Positions 56,037-64,000 of a stretch of 64,000 bases of DNA are shown here, piece by piece. The stretch's first letter is position 1, and the number at the start of each line of letters is the position of its first letter. The translations under genes and the position numbers were made by a program. The notes under the pieces are model-generated. The model was not told the origin of the DNA, searched no databases, and saw only the letters and a list, made by a program, of their open reading frames with translations. The DNA is from Pectobacterium carotovorum (GTDB lineage: Bacteria; Pseudomonadota; Gammaproteobacteria; Enterobacterales; Enterobacteriaceae), in assembly GCF_900129615.1 (NCBI RefSeq), contig NZ_FQWI01000001.1, positions 620,001 through 684,000 of the forward strand. Direction: 5' to 3'.

Positions 56037-57326
56037 TTACGCTTTAGATTCGGCTTCTTGCGCTAAAAGCTGCTTTTCATATGCCCGGTAAAAAGGGAGC
56101 CAAATCACACAAGAAATCGCAAAATTAGTCAGCACTAAGAGTATTGGCCCAAGTGACCACCCGGCCGCCCACGGGGCACCTAAAATAGAAGGCGTCGTCC
56201 AGGGAACAATAGACATCGGCTTATCAACAAATCCTGAACTCAACGCAAACCAGGCGACTGTCGCATTAATGAGCGGCGCGCCAATAAATGGGAGCAGCAT
56301 CAGAGGATTCATGATAATTGGCGAGCCAAAAATAACGGGTTCATTGATATTAAAAAATGAGGGAACGACACTCAATTTTCCGATCGAACGTAAATGCGCG
56401 GAACGGCTGCGCAAATACATGATGACAAGCGCCAGGGTAGAACCACAGCCGCCAATAACAATATAGAAGCGCCAGAATGGATCAACGAAGCTATGAGGAA
56501 GCGCCTGCCCTAATTCCAGCGCCGTTTGGTTAGCGGCAATATTCGCCAGCCAGAACGGTTGCAGTAAATTAGTCACGATAGCCGCACCATGAATACCGCA
56601 GAACCATAGCAGATGGGAAACCAGCACACAGATGAGTATTGCGGTTAAGCTATCAGAAGCAGCAACAAACGGTTTGAAGGCAGCCATGATCACTTCAGGC
56701 ACCAGCATGCCAGTAAAGTGCTGAATCAGCAGCGATAAGGGATAGAGCGTCGCGATCATCACGAGCACAGGTACAAGCAATTCAAATGACTGGGCGATCT
56801 TTTCAGGCACCTGCTCCGGCAGACGAATAGTGAGGTTTCTGGTTTTTAAAAACCGCATCAACTCAACCGAATATATCGATGTCATCAACGCTGTAAAAAT
56901 ACCCGTGCCACCCATAAATGCGGCCGGAATACTGCCATTGGTAAAGGGCGCGGCAACAATAAGGAAAGAACAGAGTGACAGCAATCCCCCCATCAGCGGG
57001 CTAAGATTATAGCCCTGCGAAAGGTTATACCCGATCCCAACGGCAATATAGATGGTCATAATTCCCATTGTCATGCGGAACGGCATCATGATTGCGTCTT
57101 TATTATTGGTCGCAAACTCCAACCATATCTGCCCTAGCGCAAACGTCGTATCTTTTGAAAAAGGCGGAAACGCCATAATCATCAAAAAACTGCCGACAAT
57201 CATGAAAGGCATGGCAGAGATAAAACCATCGCGAACGGCAAGCACATGCCGTTGCCCACCGATACTCCCGGCTAAGGGCGCAATTTTTCTTTCAATAAAA
57301 GAGATCACATTATTATAGATACTCAT
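56037..57326 (-). CDS. PTS Lac-family IIC permease
   Basis: The 429-residue membrane protein forms the sugar channel of a cellobiose/lactose-type PTS. Hydrophobic segments run throughout, with the family segments GQRHVLAVRDGFISAMPFMI and PSFFNINEPVIFGSPIIMNP (the conserved NEP loop). ATG 57326 is preferred to 57332 because GGGGG then has 6 base spacing. The substrate cannot be read from sequence. Confidence 0.93.
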   Translation of the reverse strand: MSIYNNVISFIERKIAPLAGSIGGQRHVLAVRDGFISAMPFMIVGSFLMIMAFPPFSKDTTFALGQIWLEFATNNKDAIMMPFRMTMGIMTIYIAVGIGYNLSQGYNLSPLMGGLLSLCSFLIVAAPFTNGSIPAAFMGGTGIFTALMTSIYSVELMRFLKTRNLTIRLPEQVPEKIAQSFELLVPVLVMIATLYPLSLLIQHFTGMLVPEVIMAAFKPFVAASDSLTAILICVLVSHLLWFCGIHGAAIVTNLLQPFWLANIAANQTALELGQALPHSFVDPFWRFYIVIGGCGSTLALVIMYLRSRSAHLRSIGKLSVVPSFFNINEPVIFGSPIIMNPLMLLPFIGAPLINATVAWFALSSGFVDKPMSIVPWTTPSILGAPWAAGWSLGPILLVLTNFAISCVIWLPFYRAYEKQLLAQEAESKA

Positions 57327-57353
57327 TATCATCCCCCTGGTGTTAGCAAAATA

Positions 57354-57659
57354 TTATGAAAGCAGACCAAGGGCGAATTTCAGTACATTGTCGCCTTTCA
57401 TCATGCCGTAATCCATCGGGTTTATTGCCTCCACTTTTTTGTTCTTCTGTGCGGCAATTTTCTTGAATTCATCCAGTTTATATCTCACCTGAGGCCCCAA
57501 TAAAAACAGGTCGTACTGTTCAATCCCTTCATTAAATTTCTCTAAAGGAAGCGCCGCCAATTCCACATCAATATTTTCTGCCGCTGCGGCTTCTTTCATT
57601 TTTTTTACGAGCATGGATGTGCTCATTCCTGCGTTACAGCAGAGAAAGATTTTTTTCAT
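57354..57659 (-). CDS. PTS Lac-family IIB component
   Basis: The 101-residue product is the IIB phosphocarrier. The N terminus KKIFLCCNAGMSTSMLVKKM contains the P-loop-like active site with Cys8 as the phosphorylated residue. It lies between the dehydratase and IIC genes. Confidence 0.94.
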   Translation of the reverse strand: MKKIFLCCNAGMSTSMLVKKMKEAAAAENIDVELAALPLEKFNEGIEQYDLFLLGPQVRYKLDEFKKIAAQKNKKVEAINPMDYGMMKGDNVLKFALGLLS

Positions 57660-57682
57660 TTTTTCACCTTAGCAAGTTTTAT

Positions 57683-58840
57683 TTATTGAAAAGTATGTTT
57701 TTTAAAGTTTGATAAATAGGAAGGGTTCAATTCCACTCCCAAACCTGGCTTCATTTCACCTACAGTGAAATAGCCATTTTTAGCCTGTAGCTCTAAAGCC
57801 TCTTGCACAATGTTGTAGCGTTCATCCTGCCAATAGGGAAACCATTCTTGTATTGGCACATTTGTCGTGCTGATATCAAATTGAATGCAGGCTGCCGTTA
57901 ATATCGGGCCAGAGGCGTTATGCGGTTGAACCTGAATCTGATGTGTTTCCGCATAAGAAGCAATTTTTTTCATTTCCGTGAATCCGCCGGCCAATCCCAT
58001 ATCTGGCTGAATCAGCTCGAATACCCGGTTTTCAATAAAAGGTGCGAAATCAAAACGGGTATATAAGCGTTCTCCCCCGGCCAGCGATAAATTAACACCC
58101 GCCTTCACTTCCAGGCTTGAATTGATTAATAGCGTATCTGTCGGTTCTTCATAAAAATAAGGGTTAAACTCCTCTAACCTTCGTCCCCATTTAATAGCAT
58201 CAGAAACATTCAGACAGCCATGAAGGTCGAGCATAATATCGACATGTTCGCCAACAGCCTCTCTTACCGCTTTAACCCGAGCAACCGCCATATCCCCCCA
58301 TTCTTTACTAATGGGACGAGACGGTATTGATTTCTCACCTGTTGGCGACATTTTAAAAGGATCAAATTTTAATCCGGTATAGCCGTCGTTTATCACCTTC
58401 AGTGCTTTTTCAGCAAATTCTTCAGGACGCCAGGCATCAAAATACCAATGATTGGCATAAAGCCGGATAGTCTCACGGCATTTTCCTCCCAGCAGTTGAT
58501 AAACAGGGACGTTTAATAGCTTGCCTTTGATATCCCACAGCGCCATATCTATTGCGCTAATCGCACCATAAATAGCCAGCGAACGCCCTCTTCCCCAGTA
58601 GGTGTTATCAAAACATTGCTGGAAAATTTTCTCAGAATCGAAGGGCGATTGCCCGATAAGGAATTTTTTCGTGAGCGCGTCCAATACTGGAATCACCGAT
58701 TTAGCCCCGACGCCATAACTCATCGCGACTTCACCGATGCCCGTCACGCCCTCATCGGTTTCAATCTCAACCACGATAAGGTTATGTGCCGGTGCTCGAT
58801 GCCTGAGATCCACATCGTAAACATTTAACTGCGTAACTTT
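57683..58840 (-). CDS. Enolase-superfamily acid-sugar dehydratase
   Basis: The 385-residue product is a member of the mandelate racemase subgroup, most like D-galactonate-type dehydratases that turn a sugar acid into a 2-keto-3-deoxy sugar acid. Metal ligands are seen in MLDLHG (Asp), YEEP (Glu) and GERLYTR (Glu). The base motif GLKFDPF and the C-terminal QPHNASGP (His) are typical. The start MKVTQLNVYD has GGGGGA upstream. It is first in the operon with PTS genes IIB, IIC and IIA. The exact substrate is not known. Confidence 0.87.
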   Translation of the reverse strand, partial: KVTQLNVYDVDLRHRAPAHNLIVVEIETDEGVTGIGEVAMSYGVGAKSVIPVLDALTKKFLIGQSPFDSEKIFQQCFDNTYWGRGRSLAIYGAISAIDMALWDIKGKLLNVPVYQLLGGKCRETIRLYANHWYFDAWRPEEFAEKALKVINDGYTGLKFDPFKMSPTGEKSIPSRPISKEWGDMAVARVKAVREAVGEHVDIMLDLHGCLNVSDAIKWGRRLEEFNPYFYEEPTDTLLINSSLEVKAGVNLSLAGGERLYTRFDFAPFIENRVFELIQPDMGLAGGFTEMKKIASYAETHQIQVQPHNASGPILTAACIQFDISTTNVPIQEWFPYWQDERYNIVQEALELQAKNGYFTVGEMKPGLGVELNPSYLSNFKKHTFQ

Positions 58841-58872
58841 CATAGTTCCCCCGAATACAGCCTGCAAGCATT

Positions 58873-58951
58873 ATGTGCACGTTCACATTTTCATTCAAGG
58901 CTGAAAAAACGATCAAGATCACAGATAACATACAAATGTGAACGTGAACAT
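58873..58951. promoter_or_regulatory. Twin LacI-type operators before the dehydratase/PTS operon
   Basis: ATGTGCACGTTCACAT at 58873-58888 and ATGTGAACGTGAACAT at 58936-58951 are near-palindromes centred on ACGT. They lie 63 bp apart centre to centre, about six helical turns, a spacing suited to repressor looping. They lie 33 bp and more upstream of the start. The likely ligand is the LacI-family regulator at 54623-55627. Confidence 0.72.
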
Positions 58952-59062
58952 TTTCATAATAAAGGGGGTTTTCTGGATGAGTGTATGGAGAATAAACAAA
59001 AGAAAAAGGAAGGGGACTCCCTTCCTCAGGCCGTTGACAAGCCTATTTGTGCAGAACGAAAA

Positions 59063-59095
59063 CGGGAGTAATGGACGCTCTATCCGTTACTCCCG
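59063..59095 (-). terminator. Terminator of the ycjXF operon
   Basis: CGGGAGTAATGGA (59063-59075) pairs with TCCGTTACTCCCG (59083-59095) with one wobble pair. On the minus strand GTTTTCGTT follows, which suits termination after ycjF. Confidence 0.75.
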
Positions 59096-59148
59096 CTTGG
59101 CGACTTTTGTCAGCTATCCATTACTACCGCTCGATATACTTTTCACCC

Positions 59149-60192
59149 CTAACGCCCTTTTTGCAGCGTTTCTTTCACCTGGCCAATCAGTTCACGGCGG
59201 AAATCACCGAGGCGCGGTTTGTCATCCAGCCACGGTAACGGGCGACACAGTTCCATCGCTTTGATGCCCAGACGTGCGGTCAGCAGGCCTGCGCCAATAC
59301 CCTGCGCAGCGCGGGTTGATAGCCGAGCGGCAAGATCCTGCGACATCCAGTCCATGCCAATCTCCCGCACCAGCTCCGATGCGCCAGCAAACGCGATATT
59401 AACCAGCACCAGACGGAACAGGCGAATGCGGCTGAAATAGCCGAGCTCGATTCCGTACAGCGCGGCAATACGGTTAATCAGGCGCAGGTTACGCCAGGCA
59501 ATAAAGGCCATATCCACCAGCGCCAGCGGACTGACGGCAATCATTAAGGTGGATTCTGCCGCAGAGCGGCTGATCTCACGCCGCGCCTGCGTATCCAGTA
59601 CGGGCTGAACCAGACGCGCATAAAGCTCCAGCACTTCGCGGTCATTGTGGGTTTCATGGAGTGAAGCCTGCCAACGCTGTATCGCCGGATGGCCGCTATC
59701 CAGTCCCGCCTGCCGCGCCAGTTTTTCACAGAATTCACGCCCGCGCCCCACACCGTGACTGTGCAGCAAATCGCGAGCCACATCGCGCTCTTCCGCACGT
59801 TCTCTCAAGCGATAGAGCCGCCGCCACTCGACAGCCAGCGAACCGACGCCCGCCGCCACAATCAGGCTGCCTGCGGTAATGCCGCCCAGCGCAATCCAGT
59901 CCTGCTGCACCCAGGCGTTATGCAGCGACTGCACGCCCTGCGCCAGCGCGCTGACGCCAAACAGCCCAATTCCCGCCATCACCATACGCCGCCACAGGCT
60001 GCGCTTCGGCCGCAGCGCCGCGCTGATCGCCTCTTCCGCCACGCCTTCTTCTGGCACTTCTTCTTCGCGGCTGATCGGGGAAAACGGCGTGCCGCTCTGC
60101 TCGTCAAATGCCAACCCAGCACGCAACTGCGGCTGTGGCTCTTGCGGTGAGACGTCATCGAACGTGACGCGGGGTTTCAGTGGCTCGTTCAT
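59149..60192 (-). CDS. ycjF: Inner-membrane protein YcjF
   Basis: YcjF is a DUF697-type membrane protein of unknown function, linked to envelope stress in E. coli through its place after the psp genes. The 347 residues compare with 353. The N terminus is [19 protein letters not shown], and two membrane segments lie near residues 70-115. The C-terminal half holds [20 protein letters not shown] and [20 protein letters not shown]. It overlaps ycjX by 4 bases. Confidence 0.93.
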   Translation of the reverse strand: MNEPLKPRVTFDDVSPQEPQPQLRAGLAFDEQSGTPFSPISREEEVPEEGVAEEAISAALRPKRSLWRRMVMAGIGLFGVSALAQGVQSLHNAWVQQDWIALGGITAGSLIVAAGVGSLAVEWRRLYRLRERAEERDVARDLLHSHGVGRGREFCEKLARQAGLDSGHPAIQRWQASLHETHNDREVLELYARLVQPVLDTQARREISRSAAESTLMIAVSPLALVDMAFIAWRNLRLINRIAALYGIELGYFSRIRLFRLVLVNIAFAGASELVREIGMDWMSQDLAARLSTRAAQGIGAGLLTARLGIKAMELCRPLPWLDDKPRLGDFRRELIGQVKETLQKGR

Positions 60193-61586
60193 CTCAATTT
60201 ATCCTTTAACAGAAAGTCCATGACCGTATCCAACCGGATATGCGGCAACGGCGTGTCTACCGTCATTTCTCGCGGACGAAATTGATCGAAGTGGAAGCCC
60301 TGCGTTTGCCAGAATGCCGCACCCGGTAAACGCGCAGGCACTTCACCGGGGTAGACCGTCAATGGCTGACCGTCGCTGAGTCGATGCCCTTTCAGCGCCG
60401 GAATTTTCTGGCCCTGATGATCGACGACACCGCTCTGCGTTGACTGGATCGACGCAATGCCTTCACAACGCATGTCGATGCCTTCAAACGCGGCGTTCTG
60501 CCACGCCTCCTGCACCAGTTGCTGAAGCAACGACACAAGATTGGCATGCTGGTCAGCGGTAATGTGATCCGCTTTACTCGCCGCAAACATCAGCTTGTCG
60601 ATGCAAGGCGAGAACAAACGCCGGAACAGCGTGCGCTTCCCGTAATGAAAGCTTTGCATCAGTTGGGTCAACGCCAGCCGCATATCGTTAAACGCATGAA
60701 TGCCGCTATTGAGCGGTTGCAGGCAATCGACCAGAACAATCTGCCGGTCGAAACGCACAAAGTGATCCTTATAAAACCCTTTGACGACCGACTGACAGTA
60801 ATAATCAAAACGCTTACGCAGCATGCCGATGTTGGTTTTCTCATCCGCCTGCGCCAGCTTGGCTTCACCGATATTATTCACCTGCGGCCAGGGGAAGAAT
60901 TGCAGCACCGGCGCGCCCGCCAGATCACCCGGCAGCACAAATCGACCCGGCTGAATAAAGTGCAGCCCTTCCTGTTTGCAACGGTGCAGATAGTCGGTGT
61001 AGGCCTGTGCCACCTCGGCAAGCAGGTTTTCATCGGCCGGCGCCAGCGGATCGATTTTCTCGCACAGCGCCAGCCAGGGTTTCGCCCACTCGGTGCGCCC
61101 CCCTTGCAGCAAGCCGCTCATCTGCTGTGACCAGCTCAAATAGGTTTGCTCCAGCAGCGGCAGATCCAGCAACCACTCGCCGGGGTAATCGACAATTTCC
61201 AGATAGAGCGTCGACGTGTCTTTAAAGTGACGCAGCAATGAATCTTTAGAGCGATAGCGCAGTGCCAGACGGATCTCACTCACGCCGCGCGTCGGCGTCG
61301 GCCAAGCCGGCGGCGAGCCATACAGCGCGGCCATGCCTTCATCATAGGCAAAACGTGGCACGCCCAGATCGCGCTGGGGCACGCGTTTCACACCCAGCAA
61401 GCGCTCTTCGCGCACGGGGGAAAACATCGGCAGATGTGCACCGCTGTGGGTATTCAATAATTGATTGACGAACGCGGTGATAAACGCGGTTTTGCCACTG
61501 CGGCTCAACCCAGTGACGGCAATCCGCAGGTGGCGATCCACGCCGCGATTGACCAGAGAGTTAATTTCGTTCTGTAGTCGACTCAT
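60189..61586 (-). CDS. ycjX: YcjX-like P-loop GTPase-like protein
   Basis: YcjX is a DUF463 protein with a nucleotide-binding loop, thought to act in the phage-shock/envelope stress set. The Walker A motif is [14 protein letters not shown] near residue 30. From the chosen ATG ([15 protein letters not shown]) the length is 465 residues, as in E. coli; ATG 61598 is a possible alternative since AAAGG is nearer to it. The pspABC genes are not upstream here, and the locus joins a CDI-like region. Confidence 0.92.
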   Translation of the reverse strand: MSRLQNEINSLVNRGVDRHLRIAVTGLSRSGKTAFITAFVNQLLNTHSGAHLPMFSPVREERLLGVKRVPQRDLGVPRFAYDEGMAALYGSPPAWPTPTRGVSEIRLALRYRSKDSLLRHFKDTSTLYLEIVDYPGEWLLDLPLLEQTYLSWSQQMSGLLQGGRTEWAKPWLALCEKIDPLAPADENLLAEVAQAYTDYLHRCKQEGLHFIQPGRFVLPGDLAGAPVLQFFPWPQVNNIGEAKLAQADEKTNIGMLRKRFDYYCQSVVKGFYKDHFVRFDRQIVLVDCLQPLNSGIHAFNDMRLALTQLMQSFHYGKRTLFRRLFSPCIDKLMFAASKADHITADQHANLVSLLQQLVQEAWQNAAFEGIDMRCEGIASIQSTQSGVVDHQGQKIPALKGHRLSDGQPLTVYPGEVPARLPGAAFWQTQGFHFDQFRPREMTVDTPLPHIRLDTVMDFLLKDKLR

Positions 61587-61601
61587 CGAATGAACCATCA
61601 C

Positions 61602-61961
61602 TCCTTTGGTTGAGAGATATACTGTTGAGGACTCTATGTCGTTGAAAAATTTATGTCATTGAAAACTGTATGTCGTTGAAAACGATATATCGCTGAGAGA
61701 TATATCGTATCAATATAATAAAATCAGACAAACACCTCACTCACGCCGACATAAATTCAACCGCGCTCACCCATCTCATACCGTATTTTTACCGCCAAAA
61801 TGTAAAGAAACGATAATTTTAAGACAACTCTTAGCAAGCAATAGGACAACTCTTAGCAAACAAATTGTTAACGTATATAACCTGAAATTGTACCAAGTAA
61901 CCAATTGTTTCTGGAAACGAATGGTGTCCCAATAACAATTAATAATTCAGGTTAATTAATT
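61602..61961 (+). other. Promoter region of the cdiB-like gene with two direct-repeat sets
   Basis: TATGTCGTTGAAAA or a one-base variant occurs at 61635, 61652 and 61669 (17 bp period). The inverted repeat GATATATC follows at about 61684. GACAACTCTTAGCAA occurs at 61823-61837 and 61845-61859, 22 bp apart. No ORF is present. A promoter is expected near 61870-61940 but no clear -10/-35 pair was found. Confidence 0.55.
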
Positions 61962-63704
61962 ATGCTACGGAATGCGTCGTTCACTGACGGGTATCAACCT
62001 GCGCGTCTCAGCCAGCTTGCGCTATTTATTTTATTGACCACCTCAGCAAGCAGTTGGGCGGCAGATAATAATCTGACGCCTCTTGCCGCACCGGACCGGG
62101 TGGATGAACAGCTAAATATCAACCAGCAGGATCGCCAGCGTGCGATGCAGCAGCAATTAGCACCACAAACTCCCGATGTGCGTTTGCAGGCTCCCTCTTC
62201 ATTCTTTACTAAGCTGCAATTTCCTCAGGAACAACAGTGTTTTAAGCTGTATCACATTATCCTGACCGGCAAAGAAGATTTCCCCTCCTGGCTACGTATC
62301 CCGCTGCAACAGCTGGCCGATCAGGGTAAAGGTCAGTGCCTGGGCGCACAGGGTGTCAACCTGCTGATGAGCGCACTGCAAAACCGTCTGATCGACCATG
62401 GCTACGTCACCGCGCGCGTGATGGCACCACCGCAAAACCTGAAAACCGGCACCCTGCATATCACCCTGATTCCAGGCAAAACGCGCCAGATCACATTGAC
62501 CAAAGAGAGCGATCGCTACGTGAGCCTCTGGAGCGCCCTGCCAGCGCGTGAAGGCGAACTGCTGGATCTGCGTGATATCGAGCAGGGGCTGGAAAACCTG
62601 CAGCGCGTGCCAACCGTACAGGCAGAAATGGCGATTGTTCCAGGCGAACAGCCAGGCGAAAGCGACATTAACGTGACCTGGAAACAGGAAAAAATGTGGC
62701 GTCTCGGCGCGACGCTCGATGACTCCGGCACCGAAACCACCGGTCGTTATCAAGGCGGTCTGACGCTGTATATCGATAATCCCTTCGCGCTCAGCGATCT
62801 GTTCTACATTTCCGGCAACCATGACCTGGAATCCGGCAGCGAAAAAGGCAGCAAGAACTACATGCTGCACTACTCTGTGCCGTTCGGTTACTGGATGGCG
62901 GGCGTCACCGCCAGCGGCTACGACTACAACCAGAATGTGGCGGGCGCGTATGAAGACTACAACTACAGCGGCAACAGCAAAAACCTTAACTTCCAGCTGA
63001 GCCGGGTGCTGTACCGCAGCGGCAGTCAGAAAACCTCAATGAGCTATGAAATTCTGACGCGCGAATCACAGAACTTCGTCAACGATACCGAAGTGGATGT
63101 GCAGCGGCGTAAAACCAGCGCCTGGCGTCTGGGCCTGCAGCACCGCCACTACTTCGGCGCCACCACGCTTGATGCCGCAGTGAGCTACCAGCGCGGCACT
63201 CGTTGGTTCGGCGCGATTCCGGCACAGGAAGAGTATTTCGATGAAGGCACCGCGCTGGCGAAAATTATCCAGCTGAATGCACAACTCGATGTGCCGTTTA
63301 CGCTGGGCAATCAGACCTTCCGCTACAACGTGCAGTATCTGCGCCAGATCAACCACACCAAACTAACGCCTCAAGATCAACTGTCGATTGGTAACCGTTG
63401 GACCGTGCGCGGCTTCGACGGTGAACGCACTCTGACGGCCGACCGCGGCTGGTTCGTGCGCAACGATCTGGCCTGGCGCACGCCGCTGCCCAATCAGGAA
63501 CTGTATCTCGGCGCTGACTACGGCGAAGTTGACGGCACGCGTGATTACCTCGTTGGAAAACATCTGGCGGGCGGCGTCCTTGGTCTGCGCGGCAACGCCT
63601 TTAACACGGGCTACGACATGTTTGTCGGTGTGCCGTTCTCCAAACCGGAAGGTTTCCACACCAGCCCGGTCACCCTCGGTTTCAACCTCAGTTGGCAGTA
63701 CTAA
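61962..63704 (+). CDS. cdiB: Two-partner secretion outer-membrane transporter (CdiB/ShlB/HecB family)
   Basis: The 580-residue precursor has a signal peptide (cleaved near SWA-AD), a POTRA region with [14 protein letters not shown], and a C-terminal 16-strand barrel with the family motif [11 protein letters not shown] at about residue 480. This type of porin exports TpsA proteins such as CdiA or hemagglutinin-like adhesins. A HlyC-like gene follows 11 bp later, so the exported protein is probably an acylation-dependent CdiA encoded beyond the window. Confidence 0.88.
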   Translation: MLRNASFTDGYQPARLSQLALFILLTTSASSWAADNNLTPLAAPDRVDEQLNINQQDRQRAMQQQLAPQTPDVRLQAPSSFFTKLQFPQEQQCFKLYHIILTGKEDFPSWLRIPLQQLADQGKGQCLGAQGVNLLMSALQNRLIDHGYVTARVMAPPQNLKTGTLHITLIPGKTRQITLTKESDRYVSLWSALPAREGELLDLRDIEQGLENLQRVPTVQAEMAIVPGEQPGESDINVTWKQEKMWRLGATLDDSGTETTGRYQGGLTLYIDNPFALSDLFYISGNHDLESGSEKGSKNYMLHYSVPFGYWMAGVTASGYDYNQNVAGAYEDYNYSGNSKNLNFQLSRVLYRSGSQKTSMSYEILTRESQNFVNDTEVDVQRRKTSAWRLGLQHRHYFGATTLDAAVSYQRGTRWFGAIPAQEEYFDEGTALAKIIQLNAQLDVPFTLGNQTFRYNVQYLRQINHTKLTPQDQLSIGNRWTVRGFDGERTLTADRGWFVRNDLAWRTPLPNQELYLGADYGEVDGTRDYLVGKHLAGGVLGLRGNAFNTGYDMFVGVPFSKPEGFHTSPVTLGFNLSWQY

Positions 63705-63715
63705 GGAGGCGCGTG

Positions 63716-64000
63716 ATGAAGATTCCTGTTAATGGCTATCAGTTAACCGCCCCGCTGCTCGGCGGTCAGTTCAGCGAAGCGGAAGCACTTGGCGCGGCGG
63801 TCTGGCTGTGGATGCATTCGGAACAGCACCGCGATATTCCGCTCAGTGTGCTGCCGACGTTGCTGTTGCCCGCCATCAAACATCAGCAGTTTGTTATCGC
63901 CAGCCTCGATGATAAGCCCATGTTTTTCCTTAGCTGGGCGTGGATGGATGAAGAAGCGGAACAGCGCTACCTCACCGGCCCCGGCATTCTGGTGCAGCCG
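63716..64000 (+). CDS. cdiC: HlyC-like toxin-activating lysine acyltransferase, 5' part
   Basis: The 95 residues visible begin MKIPVNGYQLTAPLLGGQFS and align with the N-terminal part of HlyC: LGAAVWLWMHSEQHRDIPLS corresponds to the conserved region with the catalytic His (here His38) in the x-x-H-R pattern, followed by LPAIKHQQFVIASL and SWAWMDEEAE. HlyC-type enzymes transfer an acyl chain from acyl-ACP to a lysine of the partner toxin. AAGGAGG lies 6 bases before the ATG. The gene is cut by the window edge. The name cdiC is tentative. Confidence 0.85.
   Translation, partial: MKIPVNGYQLTAPLLGGQFSEAEALGAAVWLWMHSEQHRDIPLSVLPTLLLPAIKHQQFVIASLDDKPMFFLSWAWMDEEAEQRYLTGPGILVQP

Noticed and set aside
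58900-58930. Possible CRP site between the two LacI-type operators
   Set aside because: Only the right half TCACA is present; the left half does not match.

Overview
The window reads as a contiguous chromosomal stretch of a soft-rot enterobacterium, most likely Pectobacterium. The core genes and their order are enterobacterial: nar, cha, folM-rstAB-asr-ydgD, hrpA-azoR, ydbH-ynbE, ldhA, ttcA-fnrS-zntB, mppA-mpaA-tpx-tyrR and ycjXF. The accessory genes fit a plant-associated lifestyle: a plant-type ferredoxin, a cystatin-like protein, a sugar PTS with an acid-sugar dehydratase, and the start of a contact-dependent inhibition locus. No rRNA, tRNA, intact insertion sequence, prophage or CRISPR array was seen. 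Assignments rest on reading the sequence and on recalled family knowledge, not on database searches.

1-9131 is the nitrate respiration block: narH (cut by the window edge), narG and narK on the minus strand, narX-narL on the plus strand. narG and narK each have a perfect FNR box at the expected -41.5 spacing, and a NarL-type 7-2-7 site lies before narX. The narK-narG gap also holds about 450 bp of nested inverted repeats with GGA loops, a candidate structured RNA.

9457-20083 holds an acyltransferase, a YdiY-like outer-membrane protein, chaC, a Fur-boxed siderophore-interacting protein, chaA, dauA, a hypothetical gene, folM, and an ECF sigma/anti-sigma pair whose sigma gene has no normal start codon. 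20090-29931 holds a YceI protein, an unusual 400-residue protein, rstAB, asr behind an RstA box, ydgU, a fimbrial-like secreted protein, ydgD, an EAL-domain protein and an EcsC-family protein.

29948-42907 holds hrpA, azoR, ydbH-ynbE (ydbL is not present), two tandem Aer-type chemoreceptors, ldhA and a DUF333 lipoprotein. 42908-45225 is an AT-rich island with a gene remnant, two small overlapping ORFs, a plant-type ferredoxin and a divergent cystatin-like gene.

45226-52838 returns to core genes: ttcA, a Pro-rich small protein, a 70-72 bp tandem palindromic repeat, the FnrS sRNA with its FNR box, zntB, mppA/mpaA, tpx and tyrR. Between tyrR and ycjFX, which I recall as close neighbours in E. 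coli, sit an M20 peptidase and a LacI-controlled operon of an enolase-superfamily dehydratase and a Lac-family PTS with twin operators. The window ends in cdiB and the 5' part of a HlyC-like acyltransferase gene, which suggests a cdiBCAI locus continuing beyond the edge.

Two themes link the regions. One is anaerobic control by FNR (narGH, narK, the sRNA FnrS, with ldhA and the Aer sensors as functional companions). The other is envelope and host interaction (RstAB-Asr, YdbH-YnbE, MppA-MpaA, CdiBC, ferredoxin and cystatin).
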